Shown: positions 52,849 to 59,909 of the stretch, piece after piece
Position numbering within the stretch: position 1 is the first letter of the stretch
Layout: each line of letters opens with the position of its first letter
NCBI RefSeq assembly: GCF_030540825.1
Contig: NZ_JAUOEO010000001.1
Location: forward strand, 1,523,001-1,587,000
Direction: 5' to 3'
Source of the DNA: Flavivirga spongiicola
Lineage (GTDB): Bacteria > Bacteroidota > Bacteroidia > Flavobacteriales > Flavobacteriaceae
DNA length: 64,000 nt
Program-made: the position numbers and the translations under genes
The notes under the pieces: generated by a model
What the model was told of the DNA's origin: nothing
The model's database searches: none
What the model saw: the letters and a program-made list of their open reading frames with translations, nothing else

Positions 52849-53100
52849 ATGGGAGAAAAAAAACGAAAAGAAGAAGCTAAAAGCATATTTGTTTTTGGAA
52901 AGAAAAACTATAAATTTATGTTTATTGGTTTAGCGTGTATCGCTTTAGGCTTTATTTTAATGTCTGGCGGCGGTAGTGACGATCCTAATGTTTTTAATCC
53001 TGAAATCTTTCACTGGAGACGTATAAGACTTGCTCCTGCTATTATTTTAATTGGGTTTGGTATTGAAATTTATGCTATTTTATTAAATCCTGATAAATAA
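52849..53100 (+). CDS. DUF3098 membrane protein
   Basis: Small protein of 83 residues with a charged N-terminus and two hydrophobic segments at about residues 23-41 and 59-78. The loop has LMSGGGSDDPNVFNPEIF followed by RRIRLAPAIILIGFG, the DUF3098 signature. In Bacteroidota this family lies between ftsX and uppP, as here, which hints at a role in envelope growth or division. Start at the ATG 52849. Confidence 0.88.
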   Translation: MGEKKRKEEAKSIFVFGKKNYKFMFIGLACIALGFILMSGGGSDDPNVFNPEIFHWRRIRLAPAIILIGFGIEIYAILLNPDK

Positions 53101-53138
53101 AATTTAAAACTTTCTAAGTTTAGCTATTTCTATTTTAA

Positions 53139-53146
53139 TATTTTTG
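53139..53146 (+). promoter_or_regulatory. -7 promoter box directly before uppP, possible leaderless mRNA
   Basis: TATTTTTG matches TAnnTTTG exactly and ends 5 bp before the uppP ATG at 53152. The arrangement resembles that at glyS. Confidence 0.4.
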
Positions 53147-53151
53147 CGCCC

Positions 53152-53949
53152 ATGGATATAATCGATGCAATTATTTTAGGTATTATTCAAGGGCTTACTG
53201 AGTTTTTACCTGTATCATCAAGCGGCCATTTAGAGCTTGGGAAAGCCATTCTTGGAGACAACTCAATTCCTGAAGAAAGTTTGCTATTTACAGTGGTGCT
53301 TCACTTTGCTACTGCTTTAAGTACTATTGTTGTTTTTAGAAAAGATATTTTAGATCTTATTAAGGGTATTCTAAAATTTGAATGGAATGAAGATTTACAA
53401 TTCATTTCAAAAATTATAGTGTCTATGATTCCTGCGGTTATTGTAGGGTTATTTTTTGAAGAACAATTAGAACAACTTTTTGGGGGCAATATTCTACTAG
53501 TGGGATGTATGCTGATTATTACGGCTATTTTACTTTTTTTAGCAGACAAAGCTAAAGACACAAATAAAAAAGTATCTTTTAAAAACGCCTTTATCATTGG
53601 AATTTCTCAAGCCATTGCTATGATTCCAGGAATTTCGCGCTCTGGCGCTACTATTTCAACATCCGTTTTATTAGGAAACGATAAAACAAAAGCTGCTCGT
53701 TTTTCATTCTTAATGGTTGTTCCTCTAATATTTGGTAAAATTGCTAAAGATATTTTTAGTGGAGATTTAGCTTATGATAGTGGAAATTTCACGTCACTAT
53801 CTATTGGCTTTATTGCTGCTTTTATTGCTGGATTATTTGCTTGTACTTGGATGATTTCTTTGGTAAAAAAGAGTAAGCTAAGTTATTTTGCAATTTACTG
53901 TATCATCGTTGGTATTATTGCCATTGTATTTTCATTATTAAATTCGTAG
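53152..53949 (+). CDS. uppP: Undecaprenyl-diphosphatase
   Basis: Inner-membrane enzyme of 265 residues, BacA type, with about eight hydrophobic segments. It recycles the lipid carrier used for peptidoglycan and other polymers by removing a phosphate from undecaprenyl diphosphate. The two catalytic loops are intact: LTEFLPVSSSGHLELGK near residue 16 and MIPGISRSGATIS near 160. It ends 1 bp before truB begins and lies downstream of DUF3098 on the same strand. Confidence 0.95.
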   Translation: MDIIDAIILGIIQGLTEFLPVSSSGHLELGKAILGDNSIPEESLLFTVVLHFATALSTIVVFRKDILDLIKGILKFEWNEDLQFISKIIVSMIPAVIVGLFFEEQLEQLFGGNILLVGCMLIITAILLFLADKAKDTNKKVSFKNAFIIGISQAIAMIPGISRSGATISTSVLLGNDKTKAARFSFLMVVPLIFGKIAKDIFSGDLAYDSGNFTSLSIGFIAAFIAGLFACTWMISLVKKSKLSYFAIYCIIVGIIAIVFSLLNS

Positions 53950-53950
53950 G

Positions 53951-54670
53951 ATGATAACGAAAGAAGGCTATCTTTCTGGACAAATCTTGTTAATAGACAA
54001 GCCTTTAAACTGGACTTCCTTTCAAGTGGTTAATAAATTACGCTGGGAAATCCGACAAGCTTTTAACATTAAAAAAATAAAAGTAGGGCATGCTGGCACT
54101 CTTGATCCTTTAGCGACTGGGTTATTGGTTATTTGTACAGGTAAAATGACCAAACAAATTGATACATTTCAAGGACAGGTTAAAGAATACACAGGTACTA
54201 TTGTTTTAGGTGGCACAACACCGTCTTATGATTTAGAAACTGAAATTAACGAAACATTCTCTACCAGTCATATTACCGAAGCATTAATTCATAAGGCAAC
54301 GAAGCAATTTATTGGAGATATTCAACAATATCCGCCTATTTTTTCAGCATTAAAGAAAGATGGAAAACGATTATACGAATTTGCCAGAGCGGGTGAAACT
54401 GTTGAAATAAAACCAAGAACTGTGCATATTTCAGAATTCGAAATCACAAAAATTGATACTTCGACTGCGCTCAGTACAGGCTCAATAAATATTGATTTTA
54501 GAGTGATTTGCAGTAAAGGTACTTACATTCGTTCTTTAGCAAACGATTTTGGTAAAGCATTAAATTCCGGAGCACACTTATCTGCGCTAAGACGTACTAA
54601 AATTGGCGACTTCCATGTTGATAATTCGGTTACTATTGAAAACTTCATCAAAAACCTTAATTCGGAATAG
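53951..54670 (+). CDS. truB: tRNA pseudouridine-55 synthase, with a palindrome insertion
   Basis: Enzyme of 239 residues that makes pseudouridine 55 in the T loop of tRNA. The catalytic aspartate is in KVGHAGTLDPLATGLLVICTG near residue 43 (split in two motifs), with later YPPIFSALKKDGKRLYE and CSKGTYIRSLANDFG. The segment TSTALSTGS near residue 171 is encoded by a dispersed palindrome (core CTTCGACTGCGCTCAG at 54459-54474) that keeps the frame. The gene otherwise looks complete and is coupled to uppP with a 1-bp gap. Confidence 0.95.
   Translation: MITKEGYLSGQILLIDKPLNWTSFQVVNKLRWEIRQAFNIKKIKVGHAGTLDPLATGLLVICTGKMTKQIDTFQGQVKEYTGTIVLGGTTPSYDLETEINETFSTSHITEALIHKATKQFIGDIQQYPPIFSALKKDGKRLYEFARAGETVEIKPRTVHISEFEITKIDTSTALSTGSINIDFRVICSKGTYIRSLANDFGKALNSGAHLSALRRTKIGDFHVDNSVTIENFIKNLNSE
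54458..54485. repeat. Palindromic repeat inside truB (CTTCGACTGCGCTCAG core)
   Basis: The 16-bp core is identical to the one in leuS at 48792-48821, but flanks differ (AGTACAGGCTC here). It is read on the opposite strand from the leuS copy, giving a different peptide. Confidence 0.8.
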
Positions 54671-54707
54671 TTGTTGATAAAAATTGTTTTATTAAATCTA
54701 AACGTTT

Positions 54708-55256
54708 ATGAAGCAAATTTATCCTTTATTTTTTCTGCTATTTTTTTTATCTTATTTATGTCATTCACAAATACGTGAAGAAAAAACAAGTGGTTTTTTT
54801 TATAAAATATCATTGGCTACAACATTAACAATTAATGAGGACTATACTGTTAATAATGATGATGGTGAAACATTAATAAATCCAAGTGCGTTTTTTGTAA
54901 ATAATACTATTGGTTATCAATTTGACAAACGCACCTCACTAGGGTTAAATTTTGAGTATGATTACCACTCACAGCAAGGACTTCACTTTTTTCCCACTTA
55001 TTTAAGTCTCCAACATAATATTATCGCAGATGATAGTAATTTTTTTGTTCGAGGTGGCTACGGAAGTCTTTTAGGGGTTAGTAAGGATTTTGAAAAAGGC
55101 AATATGTACAAGCTTGGTATTGGAGTTCAAATGTTTGATGATGATTTTAGGAATTCACTTTTAATTGGGTTAGATTTCACAAGAAAACGGTTTGGATATA
55201 AAACCTTGGAAGGGTTATCTAGTGTTTCAATTTTCTTAGAATTTATGCTATTTTAA
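54708..55256 (+). CDS. Outer-membrane beta-barrel-like protein
   Basis: Exported protein of 182 residues with a signal peptide ending near residue 22 (LCHSQIREE). The rest is a series of short amphipathic beta strands with aromatic ends (NTIGYQFDKRTSLGLNFEYDY, FFVRGGYGSLLGV) and a terminal FLEFMLF, as expected for an outer-membrane barrel with a C-terminal aromatic residue. I do not recognise a specific family. It lies between truB and the TonB-like gene on the same strand. Confidence 0.7.
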   Translation: MKQIYPLFFLLFFLSYLCHSQIREEKTSGFFYKISLATTLTINEDYTVNNDDGETLINPSAFFVNNTIGYQFDKRTSLGLNFEYDYHSQQGLHFFPTYLSLQHNIIADDSNFFVRGGYGSLLGVSKDFEKGNMYKLGIGVQMFDDDFRNSLLIGLDFTRKRFGYKTLEGLSSVSIFLEFMLF

Positions 55257-55314
55257 ACTTTTTAGTGTATTTTGCCGTATATTACGTAAATAACTCTCAA
55301 GAATTAAACACGAT

Positions 55315-56031
55315 TTGAACCTAACAAATCAACATAAAGCCCTATTAATTACCTTCTTGATCACAGGAACAGTGATTATGTCTGTATTTAACTTAAGCCT
55401 TAAAAAACAGGACAAATTTGCTTCAGAAAGCTATTATGAAATAGAGCCTGAAGAAGAGCTAACTGAAGAAGAAATCAAAGTATTAGAGGCTTTAGAGAAG
55501 CTAAATGCAAGTAAAGCAGAAACGAATAGCGCTTTTAACGAAACAAAAGATAATAAACATTTCGCGGAAGCTTTTAAGCCTATTGCGCCTCCCGAAGATT
55601 ATGTGCCAAAATCTAATGGCGATTTAGAAAATACAGAATCTTATACTAAAAAGTATGAAGCTTCTAATGACTCTAAAGTAAATGAAGATGAATTATCATC
55701 ATTTAGCAAAGTGAATGATTTATTAAAGAAGCAACAAGGAGAAGGTGCTAACACAAAAAGCACCATTAGTTTTTCACTAGTTGATAGAGAAAAAATATAT
55801 ATACCAATTCCTGTTTATTTATGTGAGGTTGACGGTAAAATAGTTGTGAATATTACAGTTAACGAAAACGGAAATGTAACAGATGCATATATAAATACTT
55901 CTTCAACTTCAGATAACGAATGTCTTATAGAACACGCTTTAGAGTATGCTAAAGATTCTCAATTTAGTAAAAATCCGACAAAGAAAACACAACTAGGGTC
56001 TATTACATTTTACTTTATAGGCAAACACTAG
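55315..56031 (+). CDS. TonB-like C-terminal domain protein
   Basis: Protein of 238 residues with one N-terminal hydrophobic segment (about 9-26), an acidic linker rich in E and K, and a C-terminal TonB-like domain starting near 165 (YLCEVDGKIVVNITVNENG, then DSQFSKNPTKKTQLGSITFY). TonB transmits energy from the inner membrane to outer-membrane receptors; this one lacks the usual proline-rich linker, so its role is uncertain. The start appears to be TTG at 55315. Its end overlaps the convergent thioredoxin-like gene by 17 bp. Confidence 0.75.
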   Translation: MNLTNQHKALLITFLITGTVIMSVFNLSLKKQDKFASESYYEIEPEEELTEEEIKVLEALEKLNASKAETNSAFNETKDNKHFAEAFKPIAPPEDYVPKSNGDLENTESYTKKYEASNDSKVNEDELSSFSKVNDLLKKQQGEGANTKSTISFSLVDREKIYIPIPVYLCEVDGKIVVNITVNENGNVTDAYINTSSTSDNECLIEHALEYAKDSQFSKNPTKKTQLGSITFYFIGKH

Positions 56032-56632
56032 ACTCCAACTCACAAAGTATATCAATTAAATCGTCTATAATATTTTGTCCCTTATTAGTGTTATACCAAT
56101 GCTGTAAATCTTCTTTAAATTCAGGAGTTAACTTACCATGTTTTGCCTTAAATCTATTAACATAGTTAGTCGCCTCACTTGGTCTTGGCCCATATGTATT
56201 TAAGACATCTCCTGTGTTATTGTCTAACATGATTAATTTAGGAATAGCTTTACCTCCATTAGTTAAAAAGGCATCCATTAATTCAGGGTTTTCATCACGA
56301 AGTACCACTTTAAAATCAATATTGTCATTTAACTCAGCTACTTTATTCAGAACAGGGATTACATGTGCAGCATCACCACACCAACTTTCTGTAATTACCA
56401 ACCAGGTCATAGGTTCTTTAAAAGCTCCTATTCTATTTATGGCTTCATCGGTTATCTTGATAGTTTTATCCCAACGTTTCATACGTCGATCATTAAGCTT
56501 TGTATAATTAATTAAGGCTTCTGTTTTTTCGTTTCCAGTAGTCGAATTATCTTTGGCTAATTGTTTTACCAAATCTCTATAAGCCTGATACGAAATACTT
56601 TTACCTAAACTATTTTTTATAATGATGTCCAT
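56015..56632 (-). CDS. Thioredoxin family protein, single-cysteine
   Basis: Cytoplasmic protein of 205 residues with no signal peptide. The thioredoxin motif is WLVITESWCGDAAHVIPV near residue 79; the second cysteine of CxxC is replaced by alanine, as in related Bacteroidota proteins. The cis-proline region is KAIPKLIMLDNN near 131. It lacks the usual resolving cysteine, so it may bind a partner or act through glutathione. Converges with the TonB-like gene. Confidence 0.82.
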   Translation of the reverse strand: MDIIIKNSLGKSISYQAYRDLVKQLAKDNSTTGNEKTEALINYTKLNDRRMKRWDKTIKITDEAINRIGAFKEPMTWLVITESWCGDAAHVIPVLNKVAELNDNIDFKVVLRDENPELMDAFLTNGGKAIPKLIMLDNNTGDVLNTYGPRPSEATNYVNRFKAKHGKLTPEFKEDLQHWYNTNKGQNIIDDLIDILCELESSVCL

Positions 56633-56724
56633 AATCTTTTTTTAATGAATCATGCAAAATTAGCATCTTGATTTTTTAATTAAGATGATATTTGTCATAC
56701 TTTTACGTTAAACCTTACTTAATA

Positions 56725-56807
56725 TTTTATGAAACATCCATAACTAAAAGTTCGATACCCAAGGACAATGATTATATGGATGCTACATGTGACAAATAAA
56801 AAACAAT
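56725..56807 (+). promoter_or_regulatory. Conserved leader element, copy B (upstream of tag)
   Basis: Partner of the element at 12253-12335. Arms CATCCATA (56735-56742) and TATGGATG (56775-56782) form an 8-bp stem around a 32-nt loop. The 3' block, 56773-56807, matches copy A at 34 of 35 positions. The right arm contains an ATG (56776) opening a 7-codon frame, MDATCDK, which is MEATCDK in copy A. The tag start codon is 13 nt past the block. Confidence 0.65.
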
Positions 56808-56820
56808 AGATACAAACAAC

Positions 56821-57387
56821 ATGAAAACAAAATACAAATGCAATTGGTGTGTCGGTGATGAGTTATATGAAGTTTATCATGATGAAGAATGGGGCAAGCC
56901 TGTTTATGATGATGACACTCTTTTTGAATTTTTAATTTTAGAAACGTTTCAAGCTGGTTTAAGCTGGATTACCGTTTTACGAAAACGTGAAAATTTCAGA
57001 AAAGCATTTGATTATTTTGATTATAAAAAGATTGCTAATTACAAACAAGATAAGATTGATTTACTACTGCAAGACACAGGCATCATTAGAAATAAATTAA
57101 AAGTAAATGCTACAGTTACTAATGCACAAGCTTTTATAAAAGTTCAGGAAGCGTTTGGGAGTTTTAGCAAATACATTTGGGGCTTTGTAGATGGTAAACC
57201 TATAAAAAACAGCTATAAAACTCTAAAAGATGTTCCCGCTAATACGCCTTTAAGTGATACTATTAGTAAAGATCTGAAAAAACGAGGGTTTAAATTTGTA
57301 GGCACTACGGTTGTTTATGCTCATATGCAAGCAACGGGTATGGTAAACGATCATGTTGTGGATTGTTTTAGATATAATGAGGTATGA
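56821..57387 (+). CDS. tag: DNA-3-methyladenine glycosylase I
   Basis: Base-excision-repair enzyme of 188 residues that removes 3-methyladenine from alkylated DNA. The N-terminal zinc ligands are in CNWCVGDELYEVYHDEEWGKP, and the C-terminal ligands in HMQATGMVNDHVVDCF. The active region is LILETFQAGLSWITVLRKR near residue 41. The gene is preceded by a leader also found before the ATL gene at 12217, another alkylation-damage protein. It is monocistronic, with no terminator seen. Confidence 0.95.
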   Translation: MKTKYKCNWCVGDELYEVYHDEEWGKPVYDDDTLFEFLILETFQAGLSWITVLRKRENFRKAFDYFDYKKIANYKQDKIDLLLQDTGIIRNKLKVNATVTNAQAFIKVQEAFGSFSKYIWGFVDGKPIKNSYKTLKDVPANTPLSDTISKDLKKRGFKFVGTTVVYAHMQATGMVNDHVVDCFRYNEV

Positions 57388-57420
57388 TTCTAAAAGAGTA
57401 TAAGCTTGGTGATTTATGGG

Positions 57421-58059
57421 TCATGCTCTTAAGTCCTCCATATCGGTAATTAACTCATCTAGTTTTCTTAAAATGCGTCCGTAAACTAAGTACAAATCCC
57501 ATTTATAAATCCTTGCACCAAAAATTGCTAACAGGACTACAATTATTAACATGGCAAGTACCCAAAATACAGGTATGCCAGATATAAAATACACCTCATG
57601 GCTCCCTAATATTCTATGCATAGACTCACGGAAAGGGCTAGAAAACCAAAAGCCAGAAACCATAGCAAGAAAAACATATGGGTAAATGTATCGAGACATT
57701 TTTTTATTAATAGAAATCTGCACTTTCATCCAACTATCAAAAGATTTAAGATATTCATAACTATTTTCATTTTTATCAATGTTATTTAAACCTTTTAGTA
57801 GTTTCTTATTGACAATAACTATGACATTCAATAGAATAAACATAAGTACACCCATAACTGGAATTTTCACTAAAAATGAAGCAGGCAAAAGCACAAAAGA
57901 AAACACCACTAAGGCATTCAAGTTTATTTTGAACATTCTTTTAAATTTATCAATGATATGGATAGACTTTTGATTGTAAAGATTGTTAAGCTTTGGTGCC
58001 ACCATAGCACTATCTTCTAAAAACCCTTGTTTCCAAATCGATTCAATTGATTTTTCCAT
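57421..58059 (-). CDS. Membrane protein paired with an ECF sigma factor (anti-sigma-like)
   Basis: Protein of 212 residues with four hydrophobic segments (near 48-65, 68-85, 125-142 and 160-182) and charged loops on both sides. The start overlaps the sigma factor's 3' end by 17 bp, so they are translationally coupled. It has no known anti-sigma zinc motif, and the name rests on gene context alone. The layout is the same as that of the 58628-59179 protein, though the two share little sequence. Confidence 0.65.
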   Translation of the reverse strand: MEKSIESIWKQGFLEDSAMVAPKLNNLYNQKSIHIIDKFKRMFKINLNALVVFSFVLLPASFLVKIPVMGVLMFILLNVIVIVNKKLLKGLNNIDKNENSYEYLKSFDSWMKVQISINKKMSRYIYPYVFLAMVSGFWFSSPFRESMHRILGSHEVYFISGIPVFWVLAMLIIVVLLAIFGARIYKWDLYLVYGRILRKLDELITDMEDLRA

Positions 58060-58540
58060 CTAATAATTTTTTTAATCGTTCCTTAATTCTGTTAACTCGA
58101 ACCCCAATGTTATTAGGAGTAGTTCCAATTATATCTGCAATTTCTTTATTTGGTTTTTCCTCTAGATACAATAAAATAATAGCCCTATCTAATTCAGACA
58201 ATCGTTTAATAGCTGCATACAATAAATTAAGTGATTCATCCGAAAACGCAAAATTATTATCTTCTCCTACTTGATTTTGAAGTGTATAATCTGAAGCATA
58301 ATGCTGGCGATTTTTTTTCTTTTTTCTAATTAACGTTAAACATATATTCAATGATAGCCTATATATCCAAGTTGACCATTGAGAATCTCCACGGAATTTA
58401 TCTTTACTCCTCCAAATTTGCAAACAGACTTCTTGATAATAATCTTCAAAATCCTCTTGCGAATCAGTATATGCCCTACATATCTTTATAATTATTCCTG
58501 AATAGGGTAAAATTGATAATGTATAAAAATCGTTACTCAA
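58043..58540 (-). CDS. ECF-type RNA polymerase sigma factor
   Basis: Sigma factor of 165 residues. Region 2 has EDFEDYYQEVCLQIWRSKDKF, with QWSTWIYRLSLNICL for promoter melting and -10 binding. Region 4 has LSELDRAIILLYLEEKPNKEIADII and the recognition helix TTPNNIGVRVNRIKERL. It is coupled to the membrane protein that follows. Paralogous to the factor at 59184-59657 with clearly different sequence, so each probably controls its own regulon. Confidence 0.92.
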   Translation of the reverse strand: MSNDFYTLSILPYSGIIIKICRAYTDSQEDFEDYYQEVCLQIWRSKDKFRGDSQWSTWIYRLSLNICLTLIRKKKKNRQHYASDYTLQNQVGEDNNFAFSDESLNLLYAAIKRLSELDRAIILLYLEEKPNKEIADIIGTTPNNIGVRVNRIKERLKKLLDGKIN

Positions 58541-58627
58541 CTATTGTTTTTTAAGGTTAGTGCTAGAAATTAAATATTATTACACACTCACAGAGATTTT
58601 TTTAAAAATCTACCTAATAGGGCCAAC

Positions 58628-59179
58628 TTATTTCTCTAATACATCAATCTGATTTTCAATCTTTTTAACACGTTGTCTCCAAACTTTATTCAGAAAATAG
58701 ACTTGCGCTACCATCATAATAACTAAAAATACGAGACTCGTCCAAATTTTGCGACTATCCCAAACAACATTAGAAGTTAAAAATCCCATAAAAATAACAA
58801 CAGCTAATACTCTAGAAATAATAGAAACTCTGGAATAACTCTTTATTTTATTCAAATACTTTCTTAGTGAGTCTTTTATACTACTATCGTTAATTGGTGC
58901 CCTAACTATAATAAACCCCAACACATTGTGTAATAACACTAACAGTATTGACATTACCAAAAGTACATTCCAATAAAATGCCTTCAAGTGGCCATCGAAA
59001 AAATCATAAAATACAATTAGTATGAGTGTCCATAATATACCCTCAAAAACGAGTTGTTTTTTTATCCCTTTTAAAACTGGATGGCTTCCTGAATACTTCA
59101 TTTTATTTAGGCTTTCAATAGATTTTGAATTATCATTATCCATACTGTGATACTCAGGTTTTAAATTATCTAATTCCAT
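58628..59179 (-). CDS. Membrane protein paired with an ECF sigma factor (anti-sigma-like)
   Basis: Protein of 183 residues with four hydrophobic segments (about 47-62, 68-88, 122-138 and 146-162) between charged ends. It follows its sigma factor by 4 bp. The N-terminal 40 residues are polar and might hold the sigma factor at the membrane. The only evidence for an anti-sigma role is the position and membrane layout. It is the second of two such cassettes in tandem. Confidence 0.65.
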   Translation of the reverse strand: MELDNLKPEYHSMDNDNSKSIESLNKMKYSGSHPVLKGIKKQLVFEGILWTLILIVFYDFFDGHLKAFYWNVLLVMSILLVLLHNVLGFIIVRAPINDSSIKDSLRKYLNKIKSYSRVSIISRVLAVVIFMGFLTSNVVWDSRKIWTSLVFLVIMMVAQVYFLNKVWRQRVKKIENQIDVLEK

Positions 59180-59183
59180 AATT

Positions 59184-59657
59184 TTATTTTATTAATGTTT
59201 TTAATTTGTTTTTAATTCTATTTAAGCGTACGCCTACATTGTTTTTGGTAATACCCATAATATCTGCAATTTCTGAATGATCAACTCCATCTAAATACAA
59301 TGAAATTATTGCTTTTTCTGCATCATCTAATTGCCTAATTCCTGAAAATAACCGTTCTCTATTAATGCTTTCATGCTTTTCTTCAAGTGGTAATTCTGGA
59401 ATTTCTTTAACTTTGGATATAATAATTCTAGCTTTTCTAAAACTTGCCATGGCTGTATTTAATGCAATTCTATACATCCATGTGGTTACTTTAGAACGTC
59501 CCTCAAACTTGGGGTAAGCTCTAAATAACTGGTAAGTTATTTCTTGAAATAAGTCTTCCTTATCTTCCTTGCTATCACGATAGATATTACAAACCTTATG
59601 AATTAAAGCTTGATGCTTATGGATGATTTTTAAGAAATTTTCGTTTTGTGCAGGCAC
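59184..59657 (-). CDS. ECF-type RNA polymerase sigma factor
   Basis: Sigma factor of 157 residues. Region 2: KEDLFQEITYQLFRAYPKF and VTTWMYRIALNTAMASF. Region 4: IRQLDDAEKAIISLYLDGVDHSEIADIM, with recognition helix ITKNNVGVRLNRIKNKL. It shares the NNVGVRLNRIK-type helix with the sibling at 58043 (NNIGVRVNRIK), so both may read related -35 boxes. First gene of the second cassette; the first cassette lies 88 bp further downstream. Confidence 0.92.
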   Translation of the reverse strand: MPAQNENFLKIIHKHQALIHKVCNIYRDSKEDKEDLFQEITYQLFRAYPKFEGRSKVTTWMYRIALNTAMASFRKARIIISKVKEIPELPLEEKHESINRERLFSGIRQLDDAEKAIISLYLDGVDHSEIADIMGITKNNVGVRLNRIKNKLKTLIK

Positions 59658-59838
59658 CTTTCTTATTTTTAATAGTAATTATTATTTATTTCCACATACG
59701 TTGTAGAAATGGTTAAATTATTACAGAAAGGGGTGTTTATTTTGGTTTGGGTTTGAAAAATCAGTGTTTTTGTTTAACGTTTTGGATATGGGCAGTTTCG
59801 TCGTGAGTTAACAACTAACTTTGCCAGTACACACCAAA

Positions 59839-59863
59839 CTGAAAAATCCTCAAGGATTTTCAG
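59839..59863. terminator. Hairpin past the WG-repeat gene
   Basis: CTGAAAA and TTTTCAG arms continue into TCC/GGA with one bulge around a TCAA loop. No T tract follows on either strand. It lies 47 bp past the stop codon of the gene at 59910. Confidence 0.4.
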
Positions 59864-59909
59864 AAGAAACGAGAACAAATAATTACTTATACCTTTGTTA
59901 GTGGTAGTT

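Noticed and set aside
56764..56812. A longer frame through the tag leader reading IIWMLHVTNKKQ, similar to IWKLHVTNKKQ in the ATL leader
   Set aside because: It is conserved only because the nucleotide block is conserved, it lacks a start codon in the ATL copy, and the better explanation is pairing.
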